Positions 48,204 to 56,995 of a stretch of 59,785 nucleotides of DNA are shown here, piece by piece; the first letter of the stretch is position 1, and the number at the start of each line of letters is the position of its first letter. This DNA comes from Clostridia bacterium (GTDB lineage Bacteria; Bacillota; DTU086), in contig JAAYIF010000056.1 in assembly GCA_012523575.1 (NCBI GenBank), positions 1-59,785 of the forward strand, read 5' to 3'. The translations under genes were made by a program, and so were the position numbers. Under the pieces are notes generated by a model. The model was not told where the DNA came from. It saw only the letters and a list, made by a program, of their open reading frames with translations, and ran no database searches.

Positions 48204-48238
48204 TATAAAATTTATTAAGAAGGTTTGTCTTTAGTCTT

Positions 48239-48264
48239 AAATCCCGGTCAATCCGGGATTTATA
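48239..48264 (+). terminator. Intrinsic terminator after ylmB/repeat B
   Basis: AAATCCCGG and CCGGGATTT form a 9-bp stem with loop TCAAT, followed by ATAATT. The tail is modest. Confidence 0.72.
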
Positions 48265-48302
48265 ATTAATATAGAAATTTTTTAAAGTGGGTGGGAGTAA
48301 TT

Positions 48303-49292
48303 ATGGAAACCATAAAATTTACCGACATAGGTGTAAAGATAGGTCATGAGCAGGATCTAGAAGCTGCTACGGGCTGCACCGTTATTCTATGTGAAGAGGA
48401 GGCAGTTGCCGGTGTGGATGTAAGGGGAGGTGCTCCCGGTACAAGGGAAACGGATCTATTGAATCCCAGCAATTTAGTTGAAAAAGTTCATGCCGTACTT
48501 TTAACAGGGGGCAGCGCCTTTGGTCTGGATGCAGCTTCCGGGGTAATGCAGTATTTGGAAGAAAGAAGTATTGGATTTGATACAGGTGTTGCAAAGGTGC
48601 CCATTGTGGTGGGGGCTGTTCTTTATGATCTTCAGATAGGAAAGCATGATGTTCGGCCGGATAAAAAGATGGGATACAAGGCCTGTCTTAACGCAGAAAG
48701 TAGCGATTGTTCTGAAGGCAATGTAGGGGCAGGAACCGGGGCGACCGTAGGAAAAATACTTGGTTTAGATTATGCCATGAAGGGCGGTCTTGGAACATAT
48801 GCTGTTCAGCTTGGTGATTTAAAGATAGGTGCGGTAATGGCGGTAAACTGCCTTGGAGATGTAATTGACCCTTTTTCTGGAAACAAAATAATTGCCGGTG
48901 CTCTTAATGAGGATAAGCTTTCCTTTGCCAATTCCGCTAAGCGTTTAATGGAACTATGCAGCGGTGAAAACCTTAGTTTTTCGCAGGCAGGCAATACTGT
49001 AATTGGAGCTGTGGTTACCAATGCTGTATTGAATAAGGTTCAGGCAAAAAAAATTGCTTCGGTGGCCCATGACGGGCTGGCAAGGACCATTCGACCCTCC
49101 CATACCATGGTTGACGGGGACACCATATTTGCCCTGGCAACCTGTAAAGTGAAAGTTGATTTGAATCTCCTTGGATATCTTGCGGCATACGTTGTTGAAA
49201 AAGCTGTTATTAGAGCTGTAAAAAGCGCTGATACACTTCACGGCTGCATAGGTTTCGGTGATTTAAATAAAAGCTCAAATATAGAAGGATAA
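48303..49292 (+). CDS. P1 family peptidase (DmpA/NylC-like N-terminal nucleophile hydrolase)
   Basis: A 329-residue protein of the P1/S58 family, which cleaves itself into two chains. It shows GVDVRGGAPGTRETDLL, LLTGGSAFGLDAASGVM and NVGAGTGATVGK. The probable autocleavage point is Asn-Thr in AGNTVIGAVVTNAVLNK (about 231-232), with Thr becoming the nucleophile. Such enzymes act as aminopeptidases or amide hydrolases. The ATG at 48303 follows GTGGGAG. It stands alone after a terminator. No signal peptide is seen. Confidence 0.88.
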   Translation: METIKFTDIGVKIGHEQDLEAATGCTVILCEEEAVAGVDVRGGAPGTRETDLLNPSNLVEKVHAVLLTGGSAFGLDAASGVMQYLEERSIGFDTGVAKVPIVVGAVLYDLQIGKHDVRPDKKMGYKACLNAESSDCSEGNVGAGTGATVGKILGLDYAMKGGLGTYAVQLGDLKIGAVMAVNCLGDVIDPFSGNKIIAGALNEDKLSFANSAKRLMELCSGENLSFSQAGNTVIGAVVTNAVLNKVQAKKIASVAHDGLARTIRPSHTMVDGDTIFALATCKVKVDLNLLGYLAAYVVEKAVIRAVKSADTLHGCIGFGDLNKSSNIEG

Positions 49293-49357
49293 GCTTTTTA
49301 ATTTACAATTTTACAATAAAGGCGTATTGATGTGTTTTTCTTTTTTAATCCATGGTG

Positions 49358-49366
49358 TGGTATAAT
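49358..49366 (+). promoter_or_regulatory. Extended -10 promoter of yqeG
   Basis: TGGTATAAT (49358-49366) is an exact extended -10. No clear -35 is seen in the T-rich stretch before it. It lies about 50 nt before the yqeG start. Confidence 0.6.
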
Positions 49367-49416
49367 TATGCTCAGTTTACGGTCTATTGGCAATAGATTT
49401 TTAAAGGTGCTGAATA

Positions 49417-49893
49417 ATGAAGGGACTTTTAAAGCCTGACTTACAAGTAAAGTCCATATTTGATATACCGCTAAGGGAACTGCGGAAAAAAGGAATTAAC
49501 AGTCTCATTATTGATCTTGACAACACCATTACCCAATGGAATTCCCTTGAAATAAGTCAAGAGGTTTTCCAATGGTTTGAAAAAATAAAGCATAGTGGAT
49601 TTAAAGCCTGCTTAGTTTCCAATAATCCCGGAGAAAGGGTATCCTTAATTGCCAAGGCACTGGGCATACCCTCCATCCCCAAGGCCGGAAAACCGCGGAG
49701 AAAAGCTTTTAGACAGGCTCTAAAGCTGCTTAATTCAAGCCTGCAGGAAACAGCTGTGGTTGGGGATCAGATATTTACCGATGTGCTGGGTGGCAATAGA
49801 ATGGGGCTTTATACAGTTTTGGTTGATCCCATCAGCAGTCAGGAATTTATAGGAACAAAAATCATGCGCTTTTTTGAGAAGTTCTGTCGTTAA
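49417..49893 (+). CDS. yqeG: YqeG family HAD-type phosphatase
   Basis: A 158-residue HAD subfamily IIIA phosphatase. Motif I is LIIDLDNTITQWN (about 31-43), motif II is CLVSNNPGER, and motif III/IV are GKPRRKAFRQAL and VVGDQIFTDVLGGNRMG. Its substrate is unknown, though relatives act on phosphoglycerol-type lipids. In many Firmicutes yqeG precedes aroE, as here. Confidence 0.92.
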   Translation: MKGLLKPDLQVKSIFDIPLRELRKKGINSLIIDLDNTITQWNSLEISQEVFQWFEKIKHSGFKACLVSNNPGERVSLIAKALGIPSIPKAGKPRRKAFRQALKLLNSSLQETAVVGDQIFTDVLGGNRMGLYTVLVDPISSQEFIGTKIMRFFEKFCR

Positions 49894-49924
49894 ATTGTAT
49901 TTTTAGTATTTGGAGGTTTTTAAA

Positions 49925-50782
49925 GTGAATAAACTTACTTCCAGTATCAGGGTTATAGGTGTAATAGGGCATCCTGTAAAACATTCCCTTTCTCCGGTGA
50001 TGCACAATGCGGCCATTGATTACTACGAATTGGATTTATGCTACCTTGCCTTTGATGTACTGCCTGAAAGGCTTGAAGAAGCCGTAAAGGGAATGATATC
50101 TTTGGGTTTTGTGGGTTTTAATGTTACCATACCCCACAAAGAGACAATATTAAATTATATAGATAAATTGGATGACAGTGCCCGTCTTATGGGAGCAGTA
50201 AATACAGTGCTTATAAAGGATGGAATAACATATGGATATAATACTGATGGGAAGGGATTTTTGGATTCTTTGCAGAAAGAAGGCGTTTCATATCAGGGGA
50301 AAAGGGTATTAATTATTGGTGCCGGTGGAGCCGCCAGGGCCGTTGCCACAGCCCTGGCTACGGCAGGTGCATCAAAAATTATCATTGCAAACCGTAATTT
50401 AAAGCGAGTCCATGAGCTTGCTGAACATATAGAAAAGGCTGGAGCTGAAAGCTCTGCATTGGGATTAAATGATGATGAAAAGTTGAGATTTGAGCTGGAA
50501 AAGGCGGATATAATTGTGAATGCTACTCCCGTTGGAATGTCTCCCCATGATAATGTTCTTCCCATTTCCCACATTGATTGCATAAATCCTAAAACCGTGG
50601 TGTGTGATCTTATTTACAGGCCCTCTGAAACACTTTTTCTAAGAAAAGCCAGGGAAATTGGCTGCAAAGTGGTTGGTGGTTTGGGAATGCTTTTGTGCCA
50701 GGGTGTGGAAGCCTTTCGTTTGTTTACCGGTATTAATCCTCCTATGGAGGTTATGCAGCAGGCCCTATTAGACGAATTATGA
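49925..50782 (+). CDS. aroE: Shikimate dehydrogenase
   Basis: A 285-residue NADP-dependent enzyme that reduces 3-dehydroshikimate. The N-terminus IGVIGHPVKHSLSPVMHNAAI binds shikimate. NVTIPHKE carries the catalytic Lys, and GAGGAARAVATALA (about 129-142) is the dinucleotide loop, with NRNLKR for the NADP 2'-phosphate. The GTG at 49925 is used because TGGAGG lies 8 nt upstream. It opens the aromatic-acid gene run aroE-merR-aroC-aroK-aroB. Confidence 0.96.
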   Translation: MNKLTSSIRVIGVIGHPVKHSLSPVMHNAAIDYYELDLCYLAFDVLPERLEEAVKGMISLGFVGFNVTIPHKETILNYIDKLDDSARLMGAVNTVLIKDGITYGYNTDGKGFLDSLQKEGVSYQGKRVLIIGAGGAARAVATALATAGASKIIIANRNLKRVHELAEHIEKAGAESSALGLNDDEKLRFELEKADIIVNATPVGMSPHDNVLPISHIDCINPKTVVCDLIYRPSETLFLRKAREIGCKVVGGLGMLLCQGVEAFRLFTGINPPMEVMQQALLDEL

Positions 50783-50879
50783 CGGAAAGTGTAGGAAAAT
50801 AATTCCATATTCGCTGCAGGATTTTACTTACGACTGATGAAAAACATAACAAAACTATAATGAAAAAGGGGGCCCTGTC

Positions 50880-51353
50880 TTGTCAGAGAAATTTACCATA
50901 ACACAGGTAAGTGAAATTCTGCAGGTGGAGCCCAGTACAATACGTTTTTGGGAAAAGGAATTTGCTGAATATTTAAAAGTTAATTGCAAAGGAAAAAGAA
51001 AAAGATATACTGAAGAGCATTTGGAGATGTTTGCACAAATCAAAGAACTGTTGTATACTGAGCAGTATACTATCAAAGGGGCTAAACGCAGATTGGAGCT
51101 GGATAAAGCATTAAACAGTGCCTTAGGAATTGAGCAGAACTTTAAAAATACCGTGGTTTTTATGCTGTCATCTATCATGGAAGAGCTGCAGAAGGCAAGG
51201 GAAGAAAGCAAAAAACTTGCTAGGCAGGTGGAACTGCTGAGGCACGAGAAAAAAAATATTCAGGAAAAGCTTCTGGAAGAGCAAAATAAGAGTCTGCTGG
51301 AATTCTTAAAGGATAAGATTTCCACACGCAAATTAAATGAGGTAGGAAATTAG
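50880..51353 (+). CDS. MerR-family DNA-binding protein with coiled-coil tail
   Basis: A 157-residue protein. Residues 3-70 form a MerR-type winged helix: [24 protein letters not shown], with a helix-turn-helix and the wing in [16 protein letters not shown]. The C-terminal half (90-150) is a long charged coiled coil ([27 protein letters not shown]). It lacks the metal-binding Cys of MerR itself. It could regulate the flanking aro genes or be a RacA-like structural DNA-binding protein. The start is TTG 50880. Confidence 0.82.
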   Translation: MSEKFTITQVSEILQVEPSTIRFWEKEFAEYLKVNCKGKRKRYTEEHLEMFAQIKELLYTEQYTIKGAKRRLELDKALNSALGIEQNFKNTVVFMLSSIMEELQKAREESKKLARQVELLRHEKKNIQEKLLEEQNKSLLEFLKDKISTRKLNEVGN

Positions 51354-51382
51354 ACCTTTTAATAACTTTGAGAGGGGATAAA

Positions 51383-52540
51383 ATGTTTCGCTTTTTAACG
51401 GCGGGGGAATCCCATGGACCCTGTTTGACGGCTATTATTGAAGGAATACCTGCAGGGTTGGAACTAAAGGAAAAAGATATAAATTTTCAGCTTCAGCGCC
51501 GACAGAGGGGCTATGGAAGAGGTAAAAGGATGGAGCTGGAGCAGGATAGGGTAAAAATAACCAGCGGTGTCAGAGGAGGAGTTACTTTAGGGAGCCCTAT
51601 CTCTTTAGTTATAGAAAACAAAGATTGGGGAAACTGGCAGGATATAATGGCAGTGGATAAATCAGCGGATTTAGAGGCAAAAAAAGTGACGGCTCCCAGG
51701 CCGGGTCATGCGGATCTTCCAGGTGCTGTAAAATACAGGCATAAGGATCTGCGAAATGTCCTTGAAAGGGCCAGTGCCCGGGAAACGGCGGCCAGGGTTG
51801 CTGTTGGAGCCGTTGCTCGAATATTTTTGGAAAGCCTCGGCATAAATATCAATAGTCATGTTATTAGAATAGGAAAGGTTGCTGTGGATACGGGTCAAGT
51901 TGATCGCGGCAAACTTGCTAAAGCTATGGATTCCCCTGTTATGTGCATTGATAGGGAAAAAACTGAAGAAATGCTTAAGGAAGTTGATGCTGCAAAGAGG
52001 GAAGGGGATTCCTTGGGAGGAATGTTTGAAGTTATTGCTGATAATGTTCCTCCGGGATTGGGAAGTTACGTCCATTGGGACCGGAGACTGGATGGGCGTC
52101 TTGCTCAAGCTATAATGAGCATCCCCGGAGTGAAGGGTGTTGAAATTGGTATTGGTTTTGAAGCGGCTGAGAAACCTGGTTCACAGGTCCATGATGCCAT
52201 ATACTATAATGATGATCGAGGCTTTTATCGCTTAACCAATAACGCCGGTGGAATTGAAGGTGGAATGAGCAATGGTGAGCCCATAATTGCCAGGGCTGCC
52301 ATGAAGCCCATTCCCACCCTTATCAAATCCCTTCCCAGTGTGGACATAAAAACTAAAAAACCTGTAAAGGCTGCTGTGGAGCGTTCCGATGTTTGTGCGG
52401 TTCCTGCAGCGGCTGTTATAGGAGAAGCCGTTGTGTCCATTGTTCTTGCTGAGGCTGTTTTAGAGAAATTTGGCGGAGATTATATGGAAGAAATTTTTGC
52501 TGAAGTTGCAAGATACAGAGGATATGAAAGGCAGGTATAA
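51383..52540 (+). CDS. aroC: Chorismate synthase
   Basis: A 385-residue enzyme making chorismate from EPSP with reduced FMN. It shows [17 protein letters not shown] at the start, [36 protein letters not shown] and [15 protein letters not shown] 51383 follows AGAGGGG. It is followed 6 nt later by aroK. All signature histidines (ESHG, HVI) are present. Confidence 0.96.
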   Translation: MFRFLTAGESHGPCLTAIIEGIPAGLELKEKDINFQLQRRQRGYGRGKRMELEQDRVKITSGVRGGVTLGSPISLVIENKDWGNWQDIMAVDKSADLEAKKVTAPRPGHADLPGAVKYRHKDLRNVLERASARETAARVAVGAVARIFLESLGININSHVIRIGKVAVDTGQVDRGKLAKAMDSPVMCIDREKTEEMLKEVDAAKREGDSLGGMFEVIADNVPPGLGSYVHWDRRLDGRLAQAIMSIPGVKGVEIGIGFEAAEKPGSQVHDAIYYNDDRGFYRLTNNAGGIEGGMSNGEPIIARAAMKPIPTLIKSLPSVDIKTKKPVKAAVERSDVCAVPAAAVIGEAVVSIVLAEAVLEKFGGDYMEEIFAEVARYRGYERQV

Positions 52541-52546
52541 GTAAGT

Positions 52547-53086
52547 ATGGCTGAAAGGGACAATATTATCTTAATAGGTTTTATGGGCACAGGAAAAACA
52601 GCCGTAGGCAAAAGACTTGCCCAGGCCCTAGGTAAAAAATTTATTGATACGGATAAAGAAATTGAACGGGTTACCGGAATGAGCATATCCCAAATTTTTC
52701 GGAAGCATGGGGAATTTCGTTTTAGATCGGAAGAAAAATTGGCTCTTAAAAAAGCCTGCTCCCAAAGCAATGTGGTAATTGCGACGGGAGGAGGTGCAAT
52801 AATGAATGAGGAAAATGCCGAAATTATGCAGAAATCAGGAAGGATAATCTGCCTAACTGCCAGGCCGGAAGTAATTCAAAAACGGGTGAAGAGAAGGGAC
52901 GATAGACCCCTGTTGCACCGGGATAAATCCATTGAAAAAATAAAGGAGCTGCTCCAAGAAAGAGAGCCTTATTATAAACGATATGCTGAGGCTTTTTTTG
53001 ACACTTCTGATAACGAGCACAGTGAAGTTGTTAAAAGTATAATTGGTTATCTTGAAGGAAAAGAACATGAAGGCGCTCAAAGTTAA
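52547..53086 (+). CDS. aroK: Shikimate kinase
   Basis: A 179-residue kinase with P-loop GFMGTGKTAVGKRLA (about 10-24), the DT(D)K region FIDTDKEIE, GEFRFRSEE for shikimate binding, and GGGAIMN. The lid is RDDRPLLH. It phosphorylates shikimate at O3. Its stop overlaps the aroB start by 20 nt, so the two are translated together. Confidence 0.95.
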   Translation: MAERDNIILIGFMGTGKTAVGKRLAQALGKKFIDTDKEIERVTGMSISQIFRKHGEFRFRSEEKLALKKACSQSNVVIATGGGAIMNEENAEIMQKSGRIICLTARPEVIQKRVKRRDDRPLLHRDKSIEKIKELLQEREPYYKRYAEAFFDTSDNEHSEVVKSIIGYLEGKEHEGAQS

Positions 53087-54152
53087 TTTAGGGGAAAGAA
53101 GTTATGACATTTTAATTGAGAGAGGGCTTTTAAATGCATTGGGGTATCATTTAAAAAATTTCAAATTATATGAAATATGCCTTCTCATTACAAATCATAC
53201 CGTTGACAGTTTGTATGGGAATAAAGCGACTGCTTCATTGGAAAAGGAAGGCTTTAAACTTTCAAAGATTTTGGTGGAAGATGGCGAAGGAGCAAAATCC
53301 CTTTCTGTGGTTGAGGACATATATGAACAGGCCGTGAACTTTGGGCTTACCCGTAATTCCTTAATTATCGCCCTGGGTGGGGGAGTGATAGGGGATCTTG
53401 CTGGTTTTGCTGCCGCTACATATATGAGGGGAGTCCCCTTTGTTCAGGTTCCCACTACTTTGTTGGCCCAAGTTGCCAGCAGTGTTGGGGGAAAGGTTGC
53501 CGTAAATTTTATGGGCTACAAAAATTTAATTGGTTCCTTTTACCAGCCCCTGCTGGTTATTATTGACCCAGAAACCCTTAAAACCCTTTCCCCGAGGGAG
53601 TTTAGGGCTGGAGCTGCGGAGGTTATTAAATACGGCATAATATGGGATAAAGAGTTTTTTAATTACCTTGAAGATAATGTTCAGAAGATTTTAAATTTTG
53701 AGTGGGACCCCATAGAGTACATTATAAAAAAATCCTGTGAAATAAAAGCTGAAGTGGTTTCCGCTGATGAACGAGAAAGCGGTTTGAGGATGATTCTTAA
53801 TCTCGGGCATACTTTCGGCCATGTGGTGGAAACCCTTGGAGGATTAAAACAGTATAAGCACGGTGAAGCAGTATCCATAGGTATATGTATGGAAGCTTTA
53901 CTTTCGGTAAAGATTGGATTATTGAGCATGGTTGAAACGGAAAAAATTTTTAATTTGATAAAAGCCTTTGGACTTCCCACTGCTCCTGAATTTGCATTGG
54001 ATCCAGCAGAGATACTTGAAGTGATGGATAAGGATAAAAAGAACAGAGAAGGAAGGATAACTTTAATTCTTCCTGAATGTATAGGAAAAGTGAAGAGAGT
54101 TCAATTTGATAGGAAAGAACTTCTGCAGCTTATACGAGAAAGTCTCGTATAA
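53067..54152 (+). CDS. aroB: 3-dehydroquinate synthase
   Basis: A 361-residue NAD- and metal-dependent synthase for the second shikimate step. It shows ALGGGVIGDLAGFAAATYMRG (about 101-121), TTLLAQVASSVGGKVAVN, GAAEVIKYG and LNLGHTFGHVVE, which contribute the metal ligands. ATG 53067 follows AAGGAA by 6 nt. The final codons lie inside the terminator hairpin. Confidence 0.96.
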   Translation: MKALKVNLGERSYDILIERGLLNALGYHLKNFKLYEICLLITNHTVDSLYGNKATASLEKEGFKLSKILVEDGEGAKSLSVVEDIYEQAVNFGLTRNSLIIALGGGVIGDLAGFAAATYMRGVPFVQVPTTLLAQVASSVGGKVAVNFMGYKNLIGSFYQPLLVIIDPETLKTLSPREFRAGAAEVIKYGIIWDKEFFNYLEDNVQKILNFEWDPIEYIIKKSCEIKAEVVSADERESGLRMILNLGHTFGHVVETLGGLKQYKHGEAVSIGICMEALLSVKIGLLSMVETEKIFNLIKAFGLPTAPEFALDPAEILEVMDKDKKNREGRITLILPECIGKVKRVQFDRKELLQLIRESLV

Positions 54153-54161
54153 GTTTTTTTT
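54129..54161 (+). terminator. Intrinsic terminator overlapping the aroB stop codon
   Basis: CTTATACGAGA (54129-54139) and TCTCGTATAAG (54143-54153) form a perfect 11-bp stem with loop AAG, followed by eight T. The stop codon (54150-54152) lies in the 3' arm, so translating ribosomes would cover the hairpin. Confidence 0.88.
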
Positions 54162-54233
54162 GAACATCATGATTTAAAGGAAATAGGAAATATTTGGAGA
54201 ATACTTTTTTAAGAATGTTCATAGGGGTAATAA

Positions 54234-55901
54234 ATGTTGAGATATAAACTGTTGAGCGAAATCCTTGTGGAAAACAAGCTCATTGATCAATTTCAGCTGG
54301 AAGAAGTTTTGAAGGTACAGAAAAGAAGTGGGAAAAAGCTAGGGGAAGTTCTTGTTGAAATGGGATTTCTCACTGAGCAGGACATTATTGATGTACTGGA
54401 ATTGCAGCTGGGAATAAAACAGATTAAATTAGCTGAAACCTTTCCCCATGTGGAAGCGTTGAAGTATATCCCTAAAAATTTGGCTTTAAAATATAAGGTT
54501 ATTCCCATTGCCGAAGAGGGGGATCTGTTAGTTGTTGCCATGGCTGATCCCCTTGATATTATGGTAATTGATGAGCTGCGCTTACGTACTGGAAAAAGAA
54601 TAAAATCTGTAATAGCTACGGAAAAGGAAATTACGGAAGCCATTGACAAATTTTACAGCGCAAAAACCGCGGACATTACGAAAAAAGAAGAGACGGCGGC
54701 AGCAATGGAACCGGAAGTCTTCGATGAAGCAGTATCTGTTGAACAGATGCCCATCGTAAGGCTTGTGAACTCCATTTTAAGCGAGGCTATGGAAGCAAAT
54801 GCCAGCGACATACATTTGGAGCCGGGAAAATGGGAGGTGCGGGTAAGGTTTCGGATAGATGGACTTTTAAGGGAAGTAAGGCCTCTACCCCTTACATCCT
54901 ATAATTCTGTTGTTTCAAGAATTAAGATAATGGCTGGTATGGATATTGCCGAAAAGAGATTGCCACAGGATGGAAGAATACAGCAGAATATAAAAAATAG
55001 AGAAATAGATATTAGGGTATCAAGCTTGCCAACAGTTTATGGCGAAAAAATTGTTATGCGCCTCCTTGACAGAAGTACAAGGCTGTTAAAATTAGGAGAA
55101 CTGGGCTTTTCTGAGGAAGCGTTGAAATCTTTTCGCCAGTTGATCCAACAACCCTTTGGGATGATATTGGTTACGGGTCCCACCGGAAGCGGCAAAACCA
55201 CAACACTTTACGCAGCCCTTAACGAAATTAGCTCAGTGAGTAAAAATATTGTAACCATTGAAGATCCTGTGGAATATGTTCTCCCGGGAATAAATCAAGT
55301 ATCAGTTAATCAAAAAGCCGGTTTGAATTTTGCTGTGGGACTTAGGTCCATACTTCGTCAGGATCCCGATGTCATAATGATCGGGGAAATTAGGGACATG
55401 GAAACAGCTAAAATAGCAGTAAGGGCTGCCAATACAGGCCATCTGGTTTTCAGCACCCTCCATACCAATGATGCTCCAGGAGCACTGACCCGTCTTCTTG
55501 ATATGGGAGTGGAACCATATTTGGTGGCTACCACAGTAATTGGTGTTGTGGCTCAACGCCTCGCCAGGAGAATATGCAATTCCTGCAAACAGGAATACAT
55601 CGTTCCTGCTGATTCTGAGGAGATGGCTTTTCTGGGTTCTCGTGCGGAGAAGAATGCAAAATTATATACGGGTGCCGGCTGTAAGTTTTGCGGATTTACC
55701 GGTTATAAAGGAAGAATGGCTGTTACGGAAATATTAAATATAACTTCTAGCATTAGAAGAATGGTTGTACAAAAGCATCATTCGGAAGTCATAAGGGAGC
55801 AAGCCTTAAGCACTGAAGGTTTTGTTTCTATGAAAGAGGATGGAATAATGAAAGCTTTTAAAGGGCTCACAACGCTGGAAGAAATAATGCGTATTGTCTG
55901 A
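54234..55901 (+). CDS. pilB: Type IV pilus assembly ATPase PilB
   Basis: A 555-residue GspE/PilB ATPase that powers pilus extension. An N-terminal MshEN-like domain (about 1-150: QFQLEEVLKVQKRSGKKLGEVLVEMGFL) precedes the motor, with LPQDGRI, Walker A TGPTGSGKTTTLYAAL (about 313-328), Walker B DPDVIMIGEIRD, and the tetracysteine zinc site CNSC (near 447) / CKFC (near 482). The start is ATG 54234. It opens a pil operon directly after the aro terminator. Confidence 0.95.
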   Translation: MLRYKLLSEILVENKLIDQFQLEEVLKVQKRSGKKLGEVLVEMGFLTEQDIIDVLELQLGIKQIKLAETFPHVEALKYIPKNLALKYKVIPIAEEGDLLVVAMADPLDIMVIDELRLRTGKRIKSVIATEKEITEAIDKFYSAKTADITKKEETAAAMEPEVFDEAVSVEQMPIVRLVNSILSEAMEANASDIHLEPGKWEVRVRFRIDGLLREVRPLPLTSYNSVVSRIKIMAGMDIAEKRLPQDGRIQQNIKNREIDIRVSSLPTVYGEKIVMRLLDRSTRLLKLGELGFSEEALKSFRQLIQQPFGMILVTGPTGSGKTTTLYAALNEISSVSKNIVTIEDPVEYVLPGINQVSVNQKAGLNFAVGLRSILRQDPDVIMIGEIRDMETAKIAVRAANTGHLVFSTLHTNDAPGALTRLLDMGVEPYLVATTVIGVVAQRLARRICNSCKQEYIVPADSEEMAFLGSRAEKNAKLYTGAGCKFCGFTGYKGRMAVTEILNITSSIRRMVVQKHHSEVIREQALSTEGFVSMKEDGIMKAFKGLTTLEEIMRIV

Positions 55902-55928
55902 GATTTTTAAGTCAGGGGGCCATCTGAA

Positions 55929-56984
55929 TTGGAATTGGGTATTCGAGAAATCCTTGAAAAAGCCCAGGAGTTAGGGGCTTCGGATGTACATATTTCCGTT
56001 GGGATACCTCCGGTTTTCAGGATTGACGGTGGTTTGTATTTCCAGGATAATTGGGAAGTTATATCCCCAAAAGCTTCTTTCAAAATTGCCCAAAGCATAG
56101 CAGACAGTGAACAGTGGGAGATTCTGCAGAAAAAGGGACAGGTTGATTTGGCTTATTCCATATCAGGCGTGGGTAGATTTCGGGTTAACATTTTTAAACA
56201 GAGAAACACTATTGGAATAGCCATTCGTACCATTGGTAGAAGAATTAAATCTTTGGATGAGTTGGGACTTCCCCCTGTGGTAACGAACTTTTCTAAATTT
56301 AGCAGCGGTTTGGTTTTGGTAACGGGCCCTACGGGCAGCGGAAAGACCACTACCCTTGCGGCGCTTATTGATTTGATTAACACTACCCGCAGCTGTCATA
56401 TTGTTACCCTTGAGGATCCCATTGAATACCTTCATGGGCATAAAAAAAGCATTGTGAACCAGAGGGAAATTGGTACTGATACCCCAAATTTTGCGGAAGG
56501 GCTGCGGGCTGTGCTGCGTCAGGATCCCGACGTAATTTTGGTGGGGGAAATGCGGGACCTTGAAACCATAAGCACTGCCATAACGGCAGCGGAAACCGGT
56601 CATTTGGTTTTTGCCACACTTCATACCAGAGGAGCTCCCCAAACCGTTGACAGAATAATCGATGTTTTCCCCCCCCATCAGCAACAGCAGATAAGAATAC
56701 AGCTTGCTGATACCCTGCAAGCGGTTCTTACGCAGATCCTTCTGCCAAAAAAGGACGGCAAAGGAAGAGTTATGGCAACGGAAATTTTGATTGCCAATCA
56801 CGCGGTGAGGAATTTAATCCGCGACGGAAAAACCCACCAATTGTACACCGTAATGCAATCCAGCCGGAAATTGGGAATGCACACCTTGGAAAGTGATTTA
56901 CAGCGTCTTTTAGCTGAGGGCAAAATAACTCCAGAGGTGCTACATAGAATAAATTACATTATGACTGGTGTTAATAAGGTTTAG
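55929..56984 (+). CDS. pilT: Type IV pilus retraction ATPase PilT
   Basis: A 351-residue hexameric ATPase that depolymerises pili and drives twitching. It shows ELGASDVHISVGIPPVFRIDG, Walker A VTGPTGSGKTTTLAALID (about 131-148), Walker B DPDVILVGEMRDLETI and HTRGAPQTVDRIIDVFP. The AIRNLIRE-like motif is AVRNLIRDGK. The start is TTG 55929. Together with pilB it implies dynamic pili rather than only secretion. Confidence 0.95.
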   Translation: MELGIREILEKAQELGASDVHISVGIPPVFRIDGGLYFQDNWEVISPKASFKIAQSIADSEQWEILQKKGQVDLAYSISGVGRFRVNIFKQRNTIGIAIRTIGRRIKSLDELGLPPVVTNFSKFSSGLVLVTGPTGSGKTTTLAALIDLINTTRSCHIVTLEDPIEYLHGHKKSIVNQREIGTDTPNFAEGLRAVLRQDPDVILVGEMRDLETISTAITAAETGHLVFATLHTRGAPQTVDRIIDVFPPHQQQQIRIQLADTLQAVLTQILLPKKDGKGRVMATEILIANHAVRNLIRDGKTHQLYTVMQSSRKLGMHTLESDLQRLLAEGKITPEVLHRINYIMTGVNKV

Positions 56985-56995
56985 GGGAGAGATTT

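Noticed and set aside
50808..50845. Resemblance of TTCGCTGCAGGATTTTACTTACGA to the left arm of the repeat family
   Set aside because: Only short, low-complexity similarity and no opposing arm; not enough to call another copy.
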